From positions 533,858 to 597,857 of the forward strand of contig NZ_LT607802.1 in NCBI RefSeq assembly GCF_900090205.1: DNA of 64,000 nucleotides. Direction: 5' to 3'. Below are positions 54,638-62,858 of this stretch, one piece after another. Below the pieces are notes generated by a model. That model did no database searches, was not told the DNA's origin, and saw only the letters and a program-made list of their open reading frames with translations. How positions within the stretch are numbered: position 1 is the first letter of the stretch; each line of letters starts with the position of its first letter. Source of the stretch: Vogesella sp. LIG4. Lineage in GTDB: Bacteria; Pseudomonadota; Gammaproteobacteria; Burkholderiales; Chromobacteriaceae. A program made the position numbers and the translations under genes.

Positions 54638-55744
54638 CTACTTGCGGCCATCCCATACCGCGGCCGGCACCATCACCTCGCCGCGCATGATCAGCCGCGC
54701 GGTGCGCAGCAAGGCGGCGCGGGTCACGTTCTGCGGGTTGGCCGCATCGGTTTCCAGCTCCACGGAAAACTCGCCGCTGGGGTGCTCCACCGACACCACC
54801 TGGCGCTGGCCACCGGCCATGCTGGCGATGCCGTCGGTAATGGCGCCTTGCAGCACGCAGGCGGTGCCCACGGTGACCGCCGCCAGCACGCCGATGGCGT
54901 CGTGGCATACGTGCGGAATGAAGCTGCGGGTAGTCAGGCTGGCGTCGGGCGCGCGCGGCGGCGCGATCAGCGTCATCTTGGGGTAGGTCTTCCTGCTCAC
55001 ATCGCCCAGGCCCATCAGCTCGCCGCACACCAGGCGCAGCGCTTCCAGCCGGGCCTTCAGCTCATCGTCGGCATTCAGCTCGGCCACGGTTTCGTAGCCG
55101 CTGCGGCCAAGGTCGGCAGCGCGCAGCATCACCAGCGGCATGCCGTTGTCGATGCAGGTGACGTCGATCTGGCCGATGCCGTCCACGCTCACCGTGTCGC
55201 GCACCTGGCCGGTGGGCAGCAGGCCGGCGCACACCGAGCCGGCTGTATCCAGAAAATTGATGGTGATGGGGGCGGCGCTGCCCGGCACGCCGTCGATGCG
55301 GGCGTCACCGTCGTAGCGCACATGGCCGCCGGGGGTTTCCACGGTGATGTCGCAGGCCATGCCGGTGTTCAGCGTCAGCACGCGGAAGGTGCTGGTATCG
55401 CCCTGCGGCTGCACCATGCCGGTTTCCAGCGCGAACGGCACCACCGCGGCCAGCATGTTGCCGCAGTTGGGGGTGGTGTCCACGGTGTCCTTGTCCGGCG
55501 TTACCTGCGCAAACAGGAAGGTGAGGTCGATGCCCGGCTCGCGGCCCAGGTCAACGATACCCACCTTACTGGTGAGCGGGTTGGCGCCACCCAGGCCGTC
55601 GATCTGGCGACGGTCGGGCGAGCCCATCACGGCCAGCAGCACGCGGTTGCGCACTGCTTCGTCGGCCGGCAGATCGGCTGCCTTGAAGAACGGCCCGCGC
55701 GACGTGCCGCCGCGCATGAACAGGGTAGGGATAGGTGTCTGCAT
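54638..55744 (-). CDS. pmdU: 4-oxalomesaconate tautomerase
   Basis: PrpF/GalD-family isomerase with a diaminopimelate-epimerase fold. 368 residues. MRGGTSRGPFF at 10-20 and the catalytic TPNCGNMLAAVVPFALE near 90 are visible. Converts keto/enol forms of oxalomesaconate so that PmdE can use it. First gene of the pmd operon, 88 bases after the LysR gene. No Shine-Dalgarno was found before the ATG (GATACTGCAGCC-ATG). The 158-base gap to pmdK shows no gene. Confidence 0.93.
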   Translation of the reverse strand: MQTPIPTLFMRGGTSRGPFFKAADLPADEAVRNRVLLAVMGSPDRRQIDGLGGANPLTSKVGIVDLGREPGIDLTFLFAQVTPDKDTVDTTPNCGNMLAAVVPFALETGMVQPQGDTSTFRVLTLNTGMACDITVETPGGHVRYDGDARIDGVPGSAAPITINFLDTAGSVCAGLLPTGQVRDTVSVDGIGQIDVTCIDNGMPLVMLRAADLGRSGYETVAELNADDELKARLEALRLVCGELMGLGDVSRKTYPKMTLIAPPRAPDASLTTRSFIPHVCHDAIGVLAAVTVGTACVLQGAITDGIASMAGGQRQVVSVEHPSGEFSVELETDAANPQNVTRAALLRTARLIMRGEVMVPAAVWDGRK

Positions 55745-55748
55745 GGCT

Positions 55749-55822
55749 GCAGTATCTGCCTGCCCGCCATGCTGAAAAATATGGATAGCTAACTAGTAGA
55801 TATACCGGTTTGCTATAGCTTG
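55749..55822 (-). promoter_or_regulatory. pmd operon promoter/LysR box, duplicated at 63,923-63,996
   Basis: ATA-N9-TAT at 55802-55816 fits a LysR T-N11-A box. On the minus strand the sequence ATAGCAAAC, then TATATCTAYTAGT, then CCATATTTT and GATACTGC leads directly to the pmdU ATG. The same blocks in the same order occur at the right edge of the window, which argues for a shared regulator. Confidence 0.7.
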
Positions 55823-55832
55823 ATACTGCCGG

Positions 55833-56741
55833 TCAAGCCGGCAGCAGTGGCCCGCCAACAATGGCCGGCACCATTTCGCGCAGCAGTTCCTGCATGGCCT
55901 GCTGGGTGAGTGTGCTGGGGCGGTGCGAGCTTACCGCCAGTGCCAGCCGGCTTTGCAGGCCCGGCTCGCCGATCTGCCGCAGCCGCAGCTTGTCGGCCTT
56001 GTCGCTGCTGGATACCGCCAGCCGCGACAGCACGGCGCTGCCGGCACCGTCGGCCACCAGTTCCAGGATGGCCGGCACGCTGTCGATCTCCAGCGCCACG
56101 GTTGGCCGCAAGCCGCGTGCCCCCAGTTCCGACTCCACCAGCATGCGGATGGCGTGCGGCTGCGAGGGAATCACCAGCGGCCGTGCGGCCAACTCTGCCA
56201 GCGACAACGGCCCGCTGGCATCGTCGCCGGCCAGCTCCACCAGATACAGCGCCTCGTCGCACAGCGGCACGATATCGATATCCGCCGACGGCACCGGGTT
56301 GTACAGCAGCGCCACGTCCAGCCGGCCGTTGCGCAGCGCCTCCAGCATATTGGCCGACAGCCCCTCGCGTATCGCCAGCGAGGCCTCCGGCAGCCGGCTG
56401 CGAAAGGCGCGCGACAGCGGCACCGACAGCACGCGCGACAGGCTGGGCGGCAGCCCCAGCGCTACCTTGCCGGCCAATGCGCCGCGCACGCGGCCCAGCT
56501 CCTCGCGGGTGCGCTCCACCTGGTGCAGCACGCCGCGGCCGTGCTCCAGCAGCAGCTTGCCGGCCTCGGTGAGCGTGACGCCGCGGCCGTTGCGCAGCAG
56601 CAGCGTCTGGCGCAGCTCCACCTCCAGCTGGCGGATCTGGCGGCTGAGCGCCGGCTGGGCAATGTCCAGCACGATGGCGGCGCGGGTAAAACTGCCCAGC
56701 TCCGCCACCTTGATAAAGTATTCAATCTGCTTGAGATCCAT
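55833..56741 (-). CDS. pmdR: LysR-type regulator of the pmd operon (PmdR-like)
   Basis: 302 residues from the ATG at 56741 (MDLKQIEYFIKVAELGSFTR). Helix-turn-helix TRAAIVLDIAQPALSRQIRQ at about 19-38, then an inducer-binding domain. The upstream open extension to 57011 runs through the quiC promoter and lacks a start signal. It lies directly upstream of pmdU on the same strand, as expected for a local activator that senses a pathway intermediate. Divergent from quiC. Confidence 0.87.
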   Translation of the reverse strand: MDLKQIEYFIKVAELGSFTRAAIVLDIAQPALSRQIRQLEVELRQTLLLRNGRGVTLTEAGKLLLEHGRGVLHQVERTREELGRVRGALAGKVALGLPPSLSRVLSVPLSRAFRSRLPEASLAIREGLSANMLEALRNGRLDVALLYNPVPSADIDIVPLCDEALYLVELAGDDASGPLSLAELAARPLVIPSQPHAIRMLVESELGARGLRPTVALEIDSVPAILELVADGAGSAVLSRLAVSSSDKADKLRLRQIGEPGLQSRLALAVSSHRPSTLTQQAMQELLREMVPAIVGGPLLPA

Positions 56742-56991
56742 GCCTTCCCCTACCCCACTTGAGCGCCGACAGTAGCACGCCGGGCCTGATCTTGCGGCCG
56801 CGGCCGCCGCTTGGCAAACCGCGCTGCCGGCAGCCTCCGGTGTGGCCTGCACGCATTTGCACCACAGCCGCGCGCCATTTTGTGCCAACAAAAACCGCTG
56901 GCACGCCAAAAACGCCAACACGGATTTCGATAATTTAATTTTATTGCAATCCCACGCTGCCTGCGGTGACAGCCGCGCTGTCGCACTAGAA

Positions 56992-57013
56992 TTATGTACC
57001 AGTTGGTACATAA
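56992..57013. promoter_or_regulatory. palindromic operator upstream of quiC
   Basis: Perfect 10-base arms TTATGTACCA and TGGTACATAA around a 2-base centre, 30 bases before the quiC ATG. The size and symmetry suit a TetR dimer. Related palindromes precede aroQ (58963-58978 and 59042-59055), so the nearby TetR gene at 60,592 is the natural candidate. Confidence 0.75.
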
Positions 57014-57043
57014 TAAAGCGGCAACCACCACCCAGGGGCAGAC

Positions 57044-58930
57044 ATGCGACACTCGATTGCTACCGTATCACTCAGCGGCACCCTGCCGGAAAAGCTGGAG
57101 GCCATCGCCGCCGCCGGTTTCGACGGCGTGGAAATCTTCGAAAACGACCTGCTGTACTTTGATGGCACCCCGGCCACGGTGCGGCAGATGTGCGCCGACC
57201 TGGGGCTGGAGATCATGCTGTTCCAGCCGTTCCGCGATTTCGAGGGCGGCCCACGCGAGCGGCTGGCACGCAACCTGGACCGCGCCGAGCGCAAGTTCGA
57301 GCTGATGGGCCAGCTGGGCACCGACCGCATCCTGGTATGCAGCAGCGTGGCGCCGGACACCAGCCGCGACGACGCGCTGATCGCCGACGACCTGTTCCGC
57401 CTGGCCGAGCGCGCCGCGCAACACGGCATCACCGTAGGTTACGAAGCGCTGGCCTGGGGCCGCCACGTCAACTCCTACCGCCATGCCTGGCAGCTGGTGA
57501 ACACGGTGGATCACGCCAACCTGGGCATCATCCTCGACAGCTTCCACACCCTGTCGATACGCGACGACCTTTCCCAGCTGGCGCAGATTCCCGGCGACAA
57601 GATCGTGTTCCTGCAGCTGGCCGACGCGCCAATCCTCAACATGGACGTGCTGGAGTGGAGCCGCCACTTCCGCAACTTCCCCGGCCAGGGCGATTTCGAC
57701 CTGGGCGCCTTCCTCGCCCCCATCCTGCAGGCCGGCTACCGCGGCCCGCTGTCGCTGGAGGTGTTCAACGACGGCTTCCGCGCCGCCCCCACCCGGCTGA
57801 CCGCTGCCGACGGCCTGCGCGGGCTGCGCTACCTGGAGGAAACCACGCTGGCCACCCTGGCCGCGCGCCAGCAGCCGTTGCCCGACGTGCCGCTGTTCGC
57901 CCCGCCGCCGCCCGCCCGCTACCAGGGCGTGGAGTTCCTGGAGTTCGCGGTGGATGACGAATCGGCCAGCCGACTGGGCCGCGCGCTGGAGCGCTTCGGT
58001 TTCGAGTGCACCGGCCAGCACAAGAGCAAGGCGGTGAGCCTGTACCAGCAGGGCGACATCAACCTGATCCTGAACGCCGAGCCGGACTCCTTCGCCCACG
58101 CCTTCTACGTGTCGCACGGCCCCTCGCTGTGCGCCGCCGCCTTTGCCACCGACCATGCGGCCAACGCCCTGGCGCGCGCCAAGCAGTACGGCGGCAAGCC
58201 GTTCGACAGCCGCGTCGGCCCCAACGAACGCCACATCCCGGCGGTGCGCACCCCGGACGGCAGCCTGCAGTACCTGGTGGACAAGCGCGAGGCGCCGATC
58301 TACCAGAGCGACTTCAGCATGCGCGCGCCCACCCGCCCCGCGCTGCTGCAACGCATCGACCACTTCGCCATCGGCCTGCCGGCGGAAACACTGGACAACT
58401 GGATCCTGCATTACCGCGCGCTGTTCGGCTTTGTCACCGAGCACGAGCAGACGGTGCCGGACCCGTACGGCCTGATGAAGAGCCGCGTGGTGCGCAGCGC
58501 CGACAGCAGCATCCGCATCCCGCTCAACATCTCGGAAAACCGCAACACCGCGATTGCGCGCTCGGTGTCCACCTACAAGGGCTCCGGCCTGCAGCACGTG
58601 GCGTTCTCCACCGCCGACATCTTCGCCGCCGTCAGCCAGGCGCGCGCCGGCGGCGTGCCGCTGCTGGACATCCAGGACAACTACTACGACGACCTGCTGG
58701 CGCGCTTCAACCTGGACGACGATTTTGTCGAGCGGCTGCGCAGCCACAACGTGCTGTACGACCGCGATGCGCAGGGCGGCGAGTTCCTGCACGTGTACAG
58801 CGCGCCGTTCGAGGAGCGCTTCTTCTTCGAGATCGTGCAGCGCCTCGGTGGCTACGACCAGTATGGCGCCGCAAACGCCCCGGTAAGGTTGGCCGCACAG
58901 GCGCAGCGCCGCCAGCGCCAGGCCGGCTGA
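57044..58930 (+). CDS. quiC: 3-dehydroshikimate dehydratase fused to an HPPD-like domain
   Basis: 628 residues. Residues about 1-275 form a TIM-barrel sugar-phosphate isomerase/epimerase domain (FQPFRDFEGG, ILVCSSVAPDTSRDD, VGYEALAWGRHVNSY, LDSFHTLS, LSLEVFND) that dehydrates 3-dehydroshikimate to protocatechuate. Residues 300-610 are vicinal-oxygen-chelate/4-HPPD-like (RIDHFAIGLPAE, GLQHVAFSTADIF, FFEIVQRLGGYDQYG) and resemble the tail of Pseudomonas QuiC1. That tail has an HPPD fold, but its role is unsettled. Preceded by a TetR-type palindrome. Confidence 0.93.
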   Translation: MRHSIATVSLSGTLPEKLEAIAAAGFDGVEIFENDLLYFDGTPATVRQMCADLGLEIMLFQPFRDFEGGPRERLARNLDRAERKFELMGQLGTDRILVCSSVAPDTSRDDALIADDLFRLAERAAQHGITVGYEALAWGRHVNSYRHAWQLVNTVDHANLGIILDSFHTLSIRDDLSQLAQIPGDKIVFLQLADAPILNMDVLEWSRHFRNFPGQGDFDLGAFLAPILQAGYRGPLSLEVFNDGFRAAPTRLTAADGLRGLRYLEETTLATLAARQQPLPDVPLFAPPPPARYQGVEFLEFAVDDESASRLGRALERFGFECTGQHKSKAVSLYQQGDINLILNAEPDSFAHAFYVSHGPSLCAAAFATDHAANALARAKQYGGKPFDSRVGPNERHIPAVRTPDGSLQYLVDKREAPIYQSDFSMRAPTRPALLQRIDHFAIGLPAETLDNWILHYRALFGFVTEHEQTVPDPYGLMKSRVVRSADSSIRIPLNISENRNTAIARSVSTYKGSGLQHVAFSTADIFAAVSQARAGGVPLLDIQDNYYDDLLARFNLDDDFVERLRSHNVLYDRDAQGGEFLHVYSAPFEERFFFEIVQRLGGYDQYGAANAPVRLAAQAQRRQRQAG

Positions 58931-58962
58931 GCCGGCTGGCTCACCACCGCGCGTCGCAATAA

Positions 58963-59055
58963 TGTAACGCACGGTACAAAAATTATGAATTCAGCCCGCC
59001 GCCACATTGACGTGGCGGCGGCAATGCGCCAGATTACAAACGTACCACGTGGTAC
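58963..59055. promoter_or_regulatory. two TetR-type palindromes in the quiC-aroQ gap
   Basis: Site 1 TGTAACGCACGGTACA (58963-58978) is imperfect. Site 2 GTACCACGTGGTAC (59042-59055) is a perfect 14-base palindrome followed by ATAA, as in the quiC operator. The 210-base gap also holds the putative leader ORF. The arrangement suggests that aroQ-aroE has its own promoter repressed by the same protein. Confidence 0.65.
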
Positions 59056-59091
59056 ATAATTCAAAAAGCGACATCACAACAGGAGCACAGC

Positions 59092-59139
59092 ATGACCCGA
59101 TACGCACGCACACGGCCGGCCCGCCGCACGGTGGCATGA
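59092..59139 (+). CDS. putative 15-codon leader peptide upstream of aroQ
   Basis: ATG at 59092 with a strong AGGAG 7 bases upstream encodes [15 protein letters not shown] and stops at 59139, one base before the aroQ ATG. It carries a better ribosome site than aroQ itself (GGTGG). It may couple translation into aroQ or be a relic of an earlier start. Arg-rich, with no run of aromatic codons, so a classic attenuator is unlikely. Confidence 0.4.
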   Translation: MTRYARTRPARRTVA

Positions 59140-59140
59140 C

Positions 59141-59587
59141 ATGGCTACCGACATCCTGGTGCTGAACGGCCCCAACCTCAACCTGCTGGGCAAACGCCAG
59201 CCGGAAATCTACGGCCACGCCACCCTGTCCGACGTGGAGCGCGGCTGCACAAGCGTGGCGCGCGAATACGGGCTGAGCATCAGCTTCTGCCAGAGCAATG
59301 CCGAGCACCAGCTCATCGACTGGATACACGCCGCGCGCGAGCAGCACCGCGCCATCGTGATCAACCCTGGCGGCTACAGCCATACCTCGATTGCGCTGAT
59401 GGACGCGCTGGCCGCCTTCGAAGGCCCGGTGATCGAAGTGCACATCAGCAACATCCACCGCCGCGAAAGCTTCCGCCAGCTGTCCTATGTATCGAAAGTG
59501 GCCAGTGGCGTGATCTGCGGCCTGGGCATCCACGGCTACAACCTGGCGGTGCATCACCTGGCCGCCCAACTGGGCCGCCAGGCCTGA
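59141..59587 (+). CDS. aroQ: type II 3-dehydroquinate dehydratase
   Basis: Converts 3-dehydroquinate to 3-dehydroshikimate; here probably catabolic (QuiB role). 148 residues. [17 protein letters not shown] (catalytic Arg and Tyr) at 8-24, [16 protein letters not shown] near 75, and [14 protein letters not shown] near 100 are complete type II motifs. Between quiC and quiA-like aroE, downstream of two operator palindromes. Confidence 0.96.
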   Translation: MATDILVLNGPNLNLLGKRQPEIYGHATLSDVERGCTSVAREYGLSISFCQSNAEHQLIDWIHAAREQHRAIVINPGGYSHTSIALMDALAAFEGPVIEVHISNIHRRESFRQLSYVSKVASGVICGLGIHGYNLAVHHLAAQLGRQA

Positions 59588-59642
59588 CCCCACACCCCGG
59601 GGTTGGCCGCAAGCGGCCGGCGCCAGCTTAACGAGGCAAGAC

Positions 59643-60530
59643 ATGAACAACAGCATTTCCGGCACCACTACCGGCAACAGCGACAAGGTGCTGATCGGCC
59701 TGATCGGCGCGGACATCCAGCGCTCCAAATCCCCGTTCCTGCACGAGCAGGAGGCGAGCGCCGCCGGCCTGCGCCTGCAGTACCAGCTGCTGGACCTCAC
59801 CCGGCTGGGCAAGAGCGTGGACGACCTGCCCACCCTGCTGGCGGCGGCCGAGAGCTGCGGCTTTGCCGGCGTCAACATCACCCACCCGTGCAAGCAGGCG
59901 GTGATCCCCTTCCTGGACGAGCTGTCGCCGGATGCGCGCCAGATCGGCGCGGTGAACACCGTGGTGTTCCGCAATGGCAAACGCTACGGCTACAACACCG
60001 ACTGCAGCGGCTTTGCCGAGCCGTTCCGCCGCAACTTCACCGGCCGTGATCTGCGCCAGGTGGTGCTGCTGGGCGCCGGCGGCGCCGGCTCCGCGGTGGC
60101 GCAGGCGCTGCTGGGCTGCGGCGTACAGACGCTGCTGATCGTGGATCAGGACCCGGCGCGCGCGCAGGCGCTGGCCGACAAGCTGCAGGGCTTCTTCCCG
60201 GAACGGCGCGTGCGCGGCGAAAGCGATGTGGCACGGGCAATGGCAGAGGCCAGCGGCCTGGTGCACGCCACCCCTACCGGCATGGACGGCCACCCCGGCC
60301 TGCCGCTGCCGGCCGAACTGATCCACGGCGGGCTGTGGGTAGCCGAAGTGGTGTATTTCCCGCTGGAAACAGCGTTACTGAAACTCGCGCGCGAGCGCGG
60401 TTGCCGCGTACTGGACGGCGGCGGCATGGCCGTATGGCAGGCAGTAGGCGCGTTTGAACTGTTCACCGGGCGGGCGCCGGACAGCGCCCGCATGGAGCAG
60501 CACTTTCGCGACATGATTGCCCGCGGCTGA
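59643..60530 (+). CDS. quinate/shikimate dehydrogenase (QuiA/AroE type, probably NAD-linked)
   Basis: 295 residues. RSKSPFLHE near 28, NITHPCKQAV near 79, NTDCSGF near 118, and GAGGAGSAVAQALL near 143 are AroE-family marks. After beta-2 the sequence is LLIVDQDPARA, with Asp where NADPH-dependent AroE usually has NRT, which suggests NAD+ preference and a catabolic role on quinate or shikimate. Follows aroQ by 55 bases (one GTTGGCCGCA) and is closed by a strong terminator. Confidence 0.92.
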   Translation: MNNSISGTTTGNSDKVLIGLIGADIQRSKSPFLHEQEASAAGLRLQYQLLDLTRLGKSVDDLPTLLAAAESCGFAGVNITHPCKQAVIPFLDELSPDARQIGAVNTVVFRNGKRYGYNTDCSGFAEPFRRNFTGRDLRQVVLLGAGGAGSAVAQALLGCGVQTLLIVDQDPARAQALADKLQGFFPERRVRGESDVARAMAEASGLVHATPTGMDGHPGLPLPAELIHGGLWVAEVVYFPLETALLKLARERGCRVLDGGGMAVWQAVGAFELFTGRAPDSARMEQHFRDMIARG

Positions 60531-60561
60531 CAGTCGTCCGACTCTCAACGTTGCTTTTGCG

Positions 60562-60593
60562 CCCTGCCGGCTCCCCCGGCAGGGCCTTTTTTT
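60562..60593 (+). terminator. Rho-independent terminator after quiA/aroE
   Basis: CCCTGCCGG pairs with CCGGCAGGG around a short C-rich loop and is followed by CC and seven T. It lies 31 bases after the stop and reaches the 3' end of the convergent TetR gene, so it may also limit antisense readthrough. Confidence 0.9.
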
Positions 60594-61248
60594 ATGCCTG
60601 CGGCCGCAGATAGGCCTGCACCATCTCCACCAGCATGCGCCGCTGCCCGTCGCGCGCCGCCTCGCTGACCATATCGCGCCCGAACAGGGTTTCAAAGGTG
60701 TAGCGGTTGGCCACGCGGAAGAAGCAGAACGAGCTGATCAGCATGTGCAGGTCCACCGCATCCACCTCCTGGCGGAAGATACCCTCCGCCTTGCCGCGCT
60801 GCAGTACCGCGTCGATCTCGGCGATCACGCTGCGGTTGAGGCTGCGGATCTGCTCCGACTTGCGCAGGTGCCGCGCCTGGTGGATGTTCTCGATGCTCAC
60901 CAGGCGGATGAAGTCGGTATGGCTGGCGTGGTAGTCGAAGGTGAACTCGGCCAGCCGCACCATGGCCGCCGCCGGCGCCAGATGCTGCAGCGCCAGCCCG
61001 GTTTCGATATCGCGGATCTCGCCGTAGCAGCGCTCCAGCGCCGCGATGTACAGCTCCTCCTTGGTCTGGAAGTGGTACACCACCATGCGTTTGGTGGTGC
61101 CGGCGCGCTCGGCAATGGCATCCAGCGTGGAACCGCTGAGCCCGGTCTGGGCGAATTCGGTGATGGCGGCGTCCAGAATGCGCTTCTTCAGGCCTTCCGG
61201 ATCGTTCTTGCGGCGCGGCGCTTTCTTGTCGGCGTCCTTGGTGGTCAT
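60592..61248 (-). CDS. TetR-family regulator of quinate/shikimate genes (inferred)
   Basis: 218 residues from the ATG at 61248. Basic N-terminal arm (KKAPRRKNDPEGLKK), TetR helix-turn-helix (ILDAAITEFAQTGLSGSTLD, IAERAGTTKRMVVYHFQTKE) and a helical ligand domain with an SFCFFRVANRYTFETLFG stretch. Convergent with aroQ-aroE. The palindromes before quiC and aroQ are its most likely targets; the ligand may be shikimate, quinate or protocatechuate. A longer frame to 61359 lacks start signals. Confidence 0.85.
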   Translation of the reverse strand: MTTKDADKKAPRRKNDPEGLKKRILDAAITEFAQTGLSGSTLDAIAERAGTTKRMVVYHFQTKEELYIAALERCYGEIRDIETGLALQHLAPAAAMVRLAEFTFDYHASHTDFIRLVSIENIHQARHLRKSEQIRSLNRSVIAEIDAVLQRGKAEGIFRQEVDAVDLHMLISSFCFFRVANRYTFETLFGRDMVSEAARDGQRRMLVEMVQAYLRPQA

Positions 61249-61340
61249 GGCGTATCGGTAAAGGGAGGGCAGCCGACAGCATATACCAAGCCGCCGGCTG
61301 GCTGGCAGCGGCGGCAGGGTGAAGCCGGCCGGAAACGAAA

Positions 61341-61375
61341 CAAGGTTGGCCGCAGACAAGCTGCGGCCAACCTTG
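61341..61375 (-). terminator. inverted GTTGGCCGCA pair forming a terminator-like hairpin
   Basis: CAAGGTTGGCCGCAG and CTGCGGCCAACCTTG form a perfect 15-base stem with a 5-base loop. On the minus strand it starts 17 bases after the MFS stop and is followed by TTTCGTTTCC. It is built from two inverted copies of the over-represented motif, as paired DNA uptake sequences are in Neisseria terminators. Confidence 0.75.
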
Positions 61376-61392
61376 CGCGCGGGAGGCGAGAC

Positions 61393-62730
61393 TCAGTCCG
61401 CCAGCGTTTCCACCTGCCTCGGCGCCATGAAGTACAGCCAGGTCAGCGCCACGAAATAGCAGCACGGAATCAGCGTGAACAGCAGTGCGTAGTTGTTGTG
61501 GGTAACGGTCAGCACATAGCCCACGATCTGGGTCATGAACATGCCGCCGATGGCGCCGATCATGCTGCCAAAGCCGAACACGCTGCTCACCACTTCCTTC
61601 GGCGAGAAGTCCATTACCAGGCTCCAGATATTGGCGGTCCACGCCTGGTGCGCCCCCACCGCCAGCGAAATCGCCGCCACTGCCAGCCACAGGCTGCTGG
61701 CGCCAGCGGCCAGCACGATGCTGATGATGCACAGCGCGCACAGCAGCATGGCTGCCAGGCGTGCCGGTATCGGCGCCATGCCGCGTGCGATCAGCCACGA
61801 TGACAGCACGCCGCCGCCCACGCTGCCCACGTCGGCGGTGAGGTAGATCACGATCAGCGGAATGCCCATCTGGCTGACGCTGATGCCCAGGTGGTACTGC
61901 TGGTTGAGGAAGGGCGGCAGCCAGTACAGGTAGAACCAGAACACCGGTGCGGTCATGGTGAAGGCCAGTGCATAGGCCCAGGTGCCGCGCAGGCGCAGGA
62001 TGCGGCGGTATGGCACCCGTGCCGGCGGCAGCTCCACGCCAGCCTGGATATAGGCCAGCTCGCTTGCGCTCACGCTCGGGTGGCGCGCCGGGTCCTGGTA
62101 GTGGCGCAGCCAGAACGCCAGCCACACCAGGCCGAAGCTGCCGATGACCACGAACACCATCTGCCAGCCCCACAGCATCAGGATCAGCGGCAGCAGCACC
62201 GGGGTGAGTAGCGCCCCGACATTGGTGCCGGCGTTGAACAGCCCGGTGGCCATCGCGCGCTCGCCGGCCGGGAACCACAACCGCGAGGTCTTGACGCAGG
62301 CCGGGTAGTTGGCCGCCTCGGCCAGGCCCAGCAGGAAACGGCAGATCATGAAGCCGGCCGCCGAGGCCGCCAGGCCGTGTGCGGCGGCGGCCAGGCTCCA
62401 CAGCAGCACCGCCAGCGCCAGTGCATGGCGCACGCCGATGCGGTCGATGAAGCGGCCCTGCGCAGCAAAGCCGATGGCGTAGCCCAGCTGGAACCAGAAG
62501 TTGATATTGGCGTAGTCCTGCGCCGTCCAGTTCATGGCCTTGGCCAGCACCGGCTGCAGCACGCCCAGCGCGGCGCGGTCGATGTAGTTGATGGTGGTGG
62601 CGAAGAACACCAGCGCCAGCATCCACCAGCGGGTGTGGCCGATGGCCATGGCCTGCCGCCAGCGCTGCGACAGGGATGGCCGGGTAACGGCGCCGGTAGC
62701 GACCGGGCCGTCGTACTGTGGGGTATGCAT
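61393..62730 (-). CDS. MFS transporter, ACS (anion:cation symporter) family
   Basis: 445 residues from ATG 62730, 12 predicted helices. Family marks are NYIDRAALGVLQPVLAKAMN near 44, GRFIDRIGVRHAL near 92 and GLAEAANYPACVKTSRLWFP near 140. ACS members carry organic anions such as hexuronates, glucarate or phthalate. Location beside the qui genes suggests quinate or shikimate uptake, but the substrate is inferred. Followed by the inverted-motif hairpin. Confidence 0.88.
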   Translation of the reverse strand: MHTPQYDGPVATGAVTRPSLSQRWRQAMAIGHTRWWMLALVFFATTINYIDRAALGVLQPVLAKAMNWTAQDYANINFWFQLGYAIGFAAQGRFIDRIGVRHALALAVLLWSLAAAAHGLAASAAGFMICRFLLGLAEAANYPACVKTSRLWFPAGERAMATGLFNAGTNVGALLTPVLLPLILMLWGWQMVFVVIGSFGLVWLAFWLRHYQDPARHPSVSASELAYIQAGVELPPARVPYRRILRLRGTWAYALAFTMTAPVFWFYLYWLPPFLNQQYHLGISVSQMGIPLIVIYLTADVGSVGGGVLSSWLIARGMAPIPARLAAMLLCALCIISIVLAAGASSLWLAVAAISLAVGAHQAWTANIWSLVMDFSPKEVVSSVFGFGSMIGAIGGMFMTQIVGYVLTVTHNNYALLFTLIPCCYFVALTWLYFMAPRQVETLAD

Positions 62731-62858
62731 CTTGAGTTGTCTCCTGCGAGGTTGTGTTGATGCCCTGGCGGGCAACTCTCGTCATTGCTTTTGTTGGCCG
62801 CATGCGCGGCCTGCCGTCTGTGCGGCGGGTGGCCCGGGTCTGCGCCCGGTGCCAGTTT

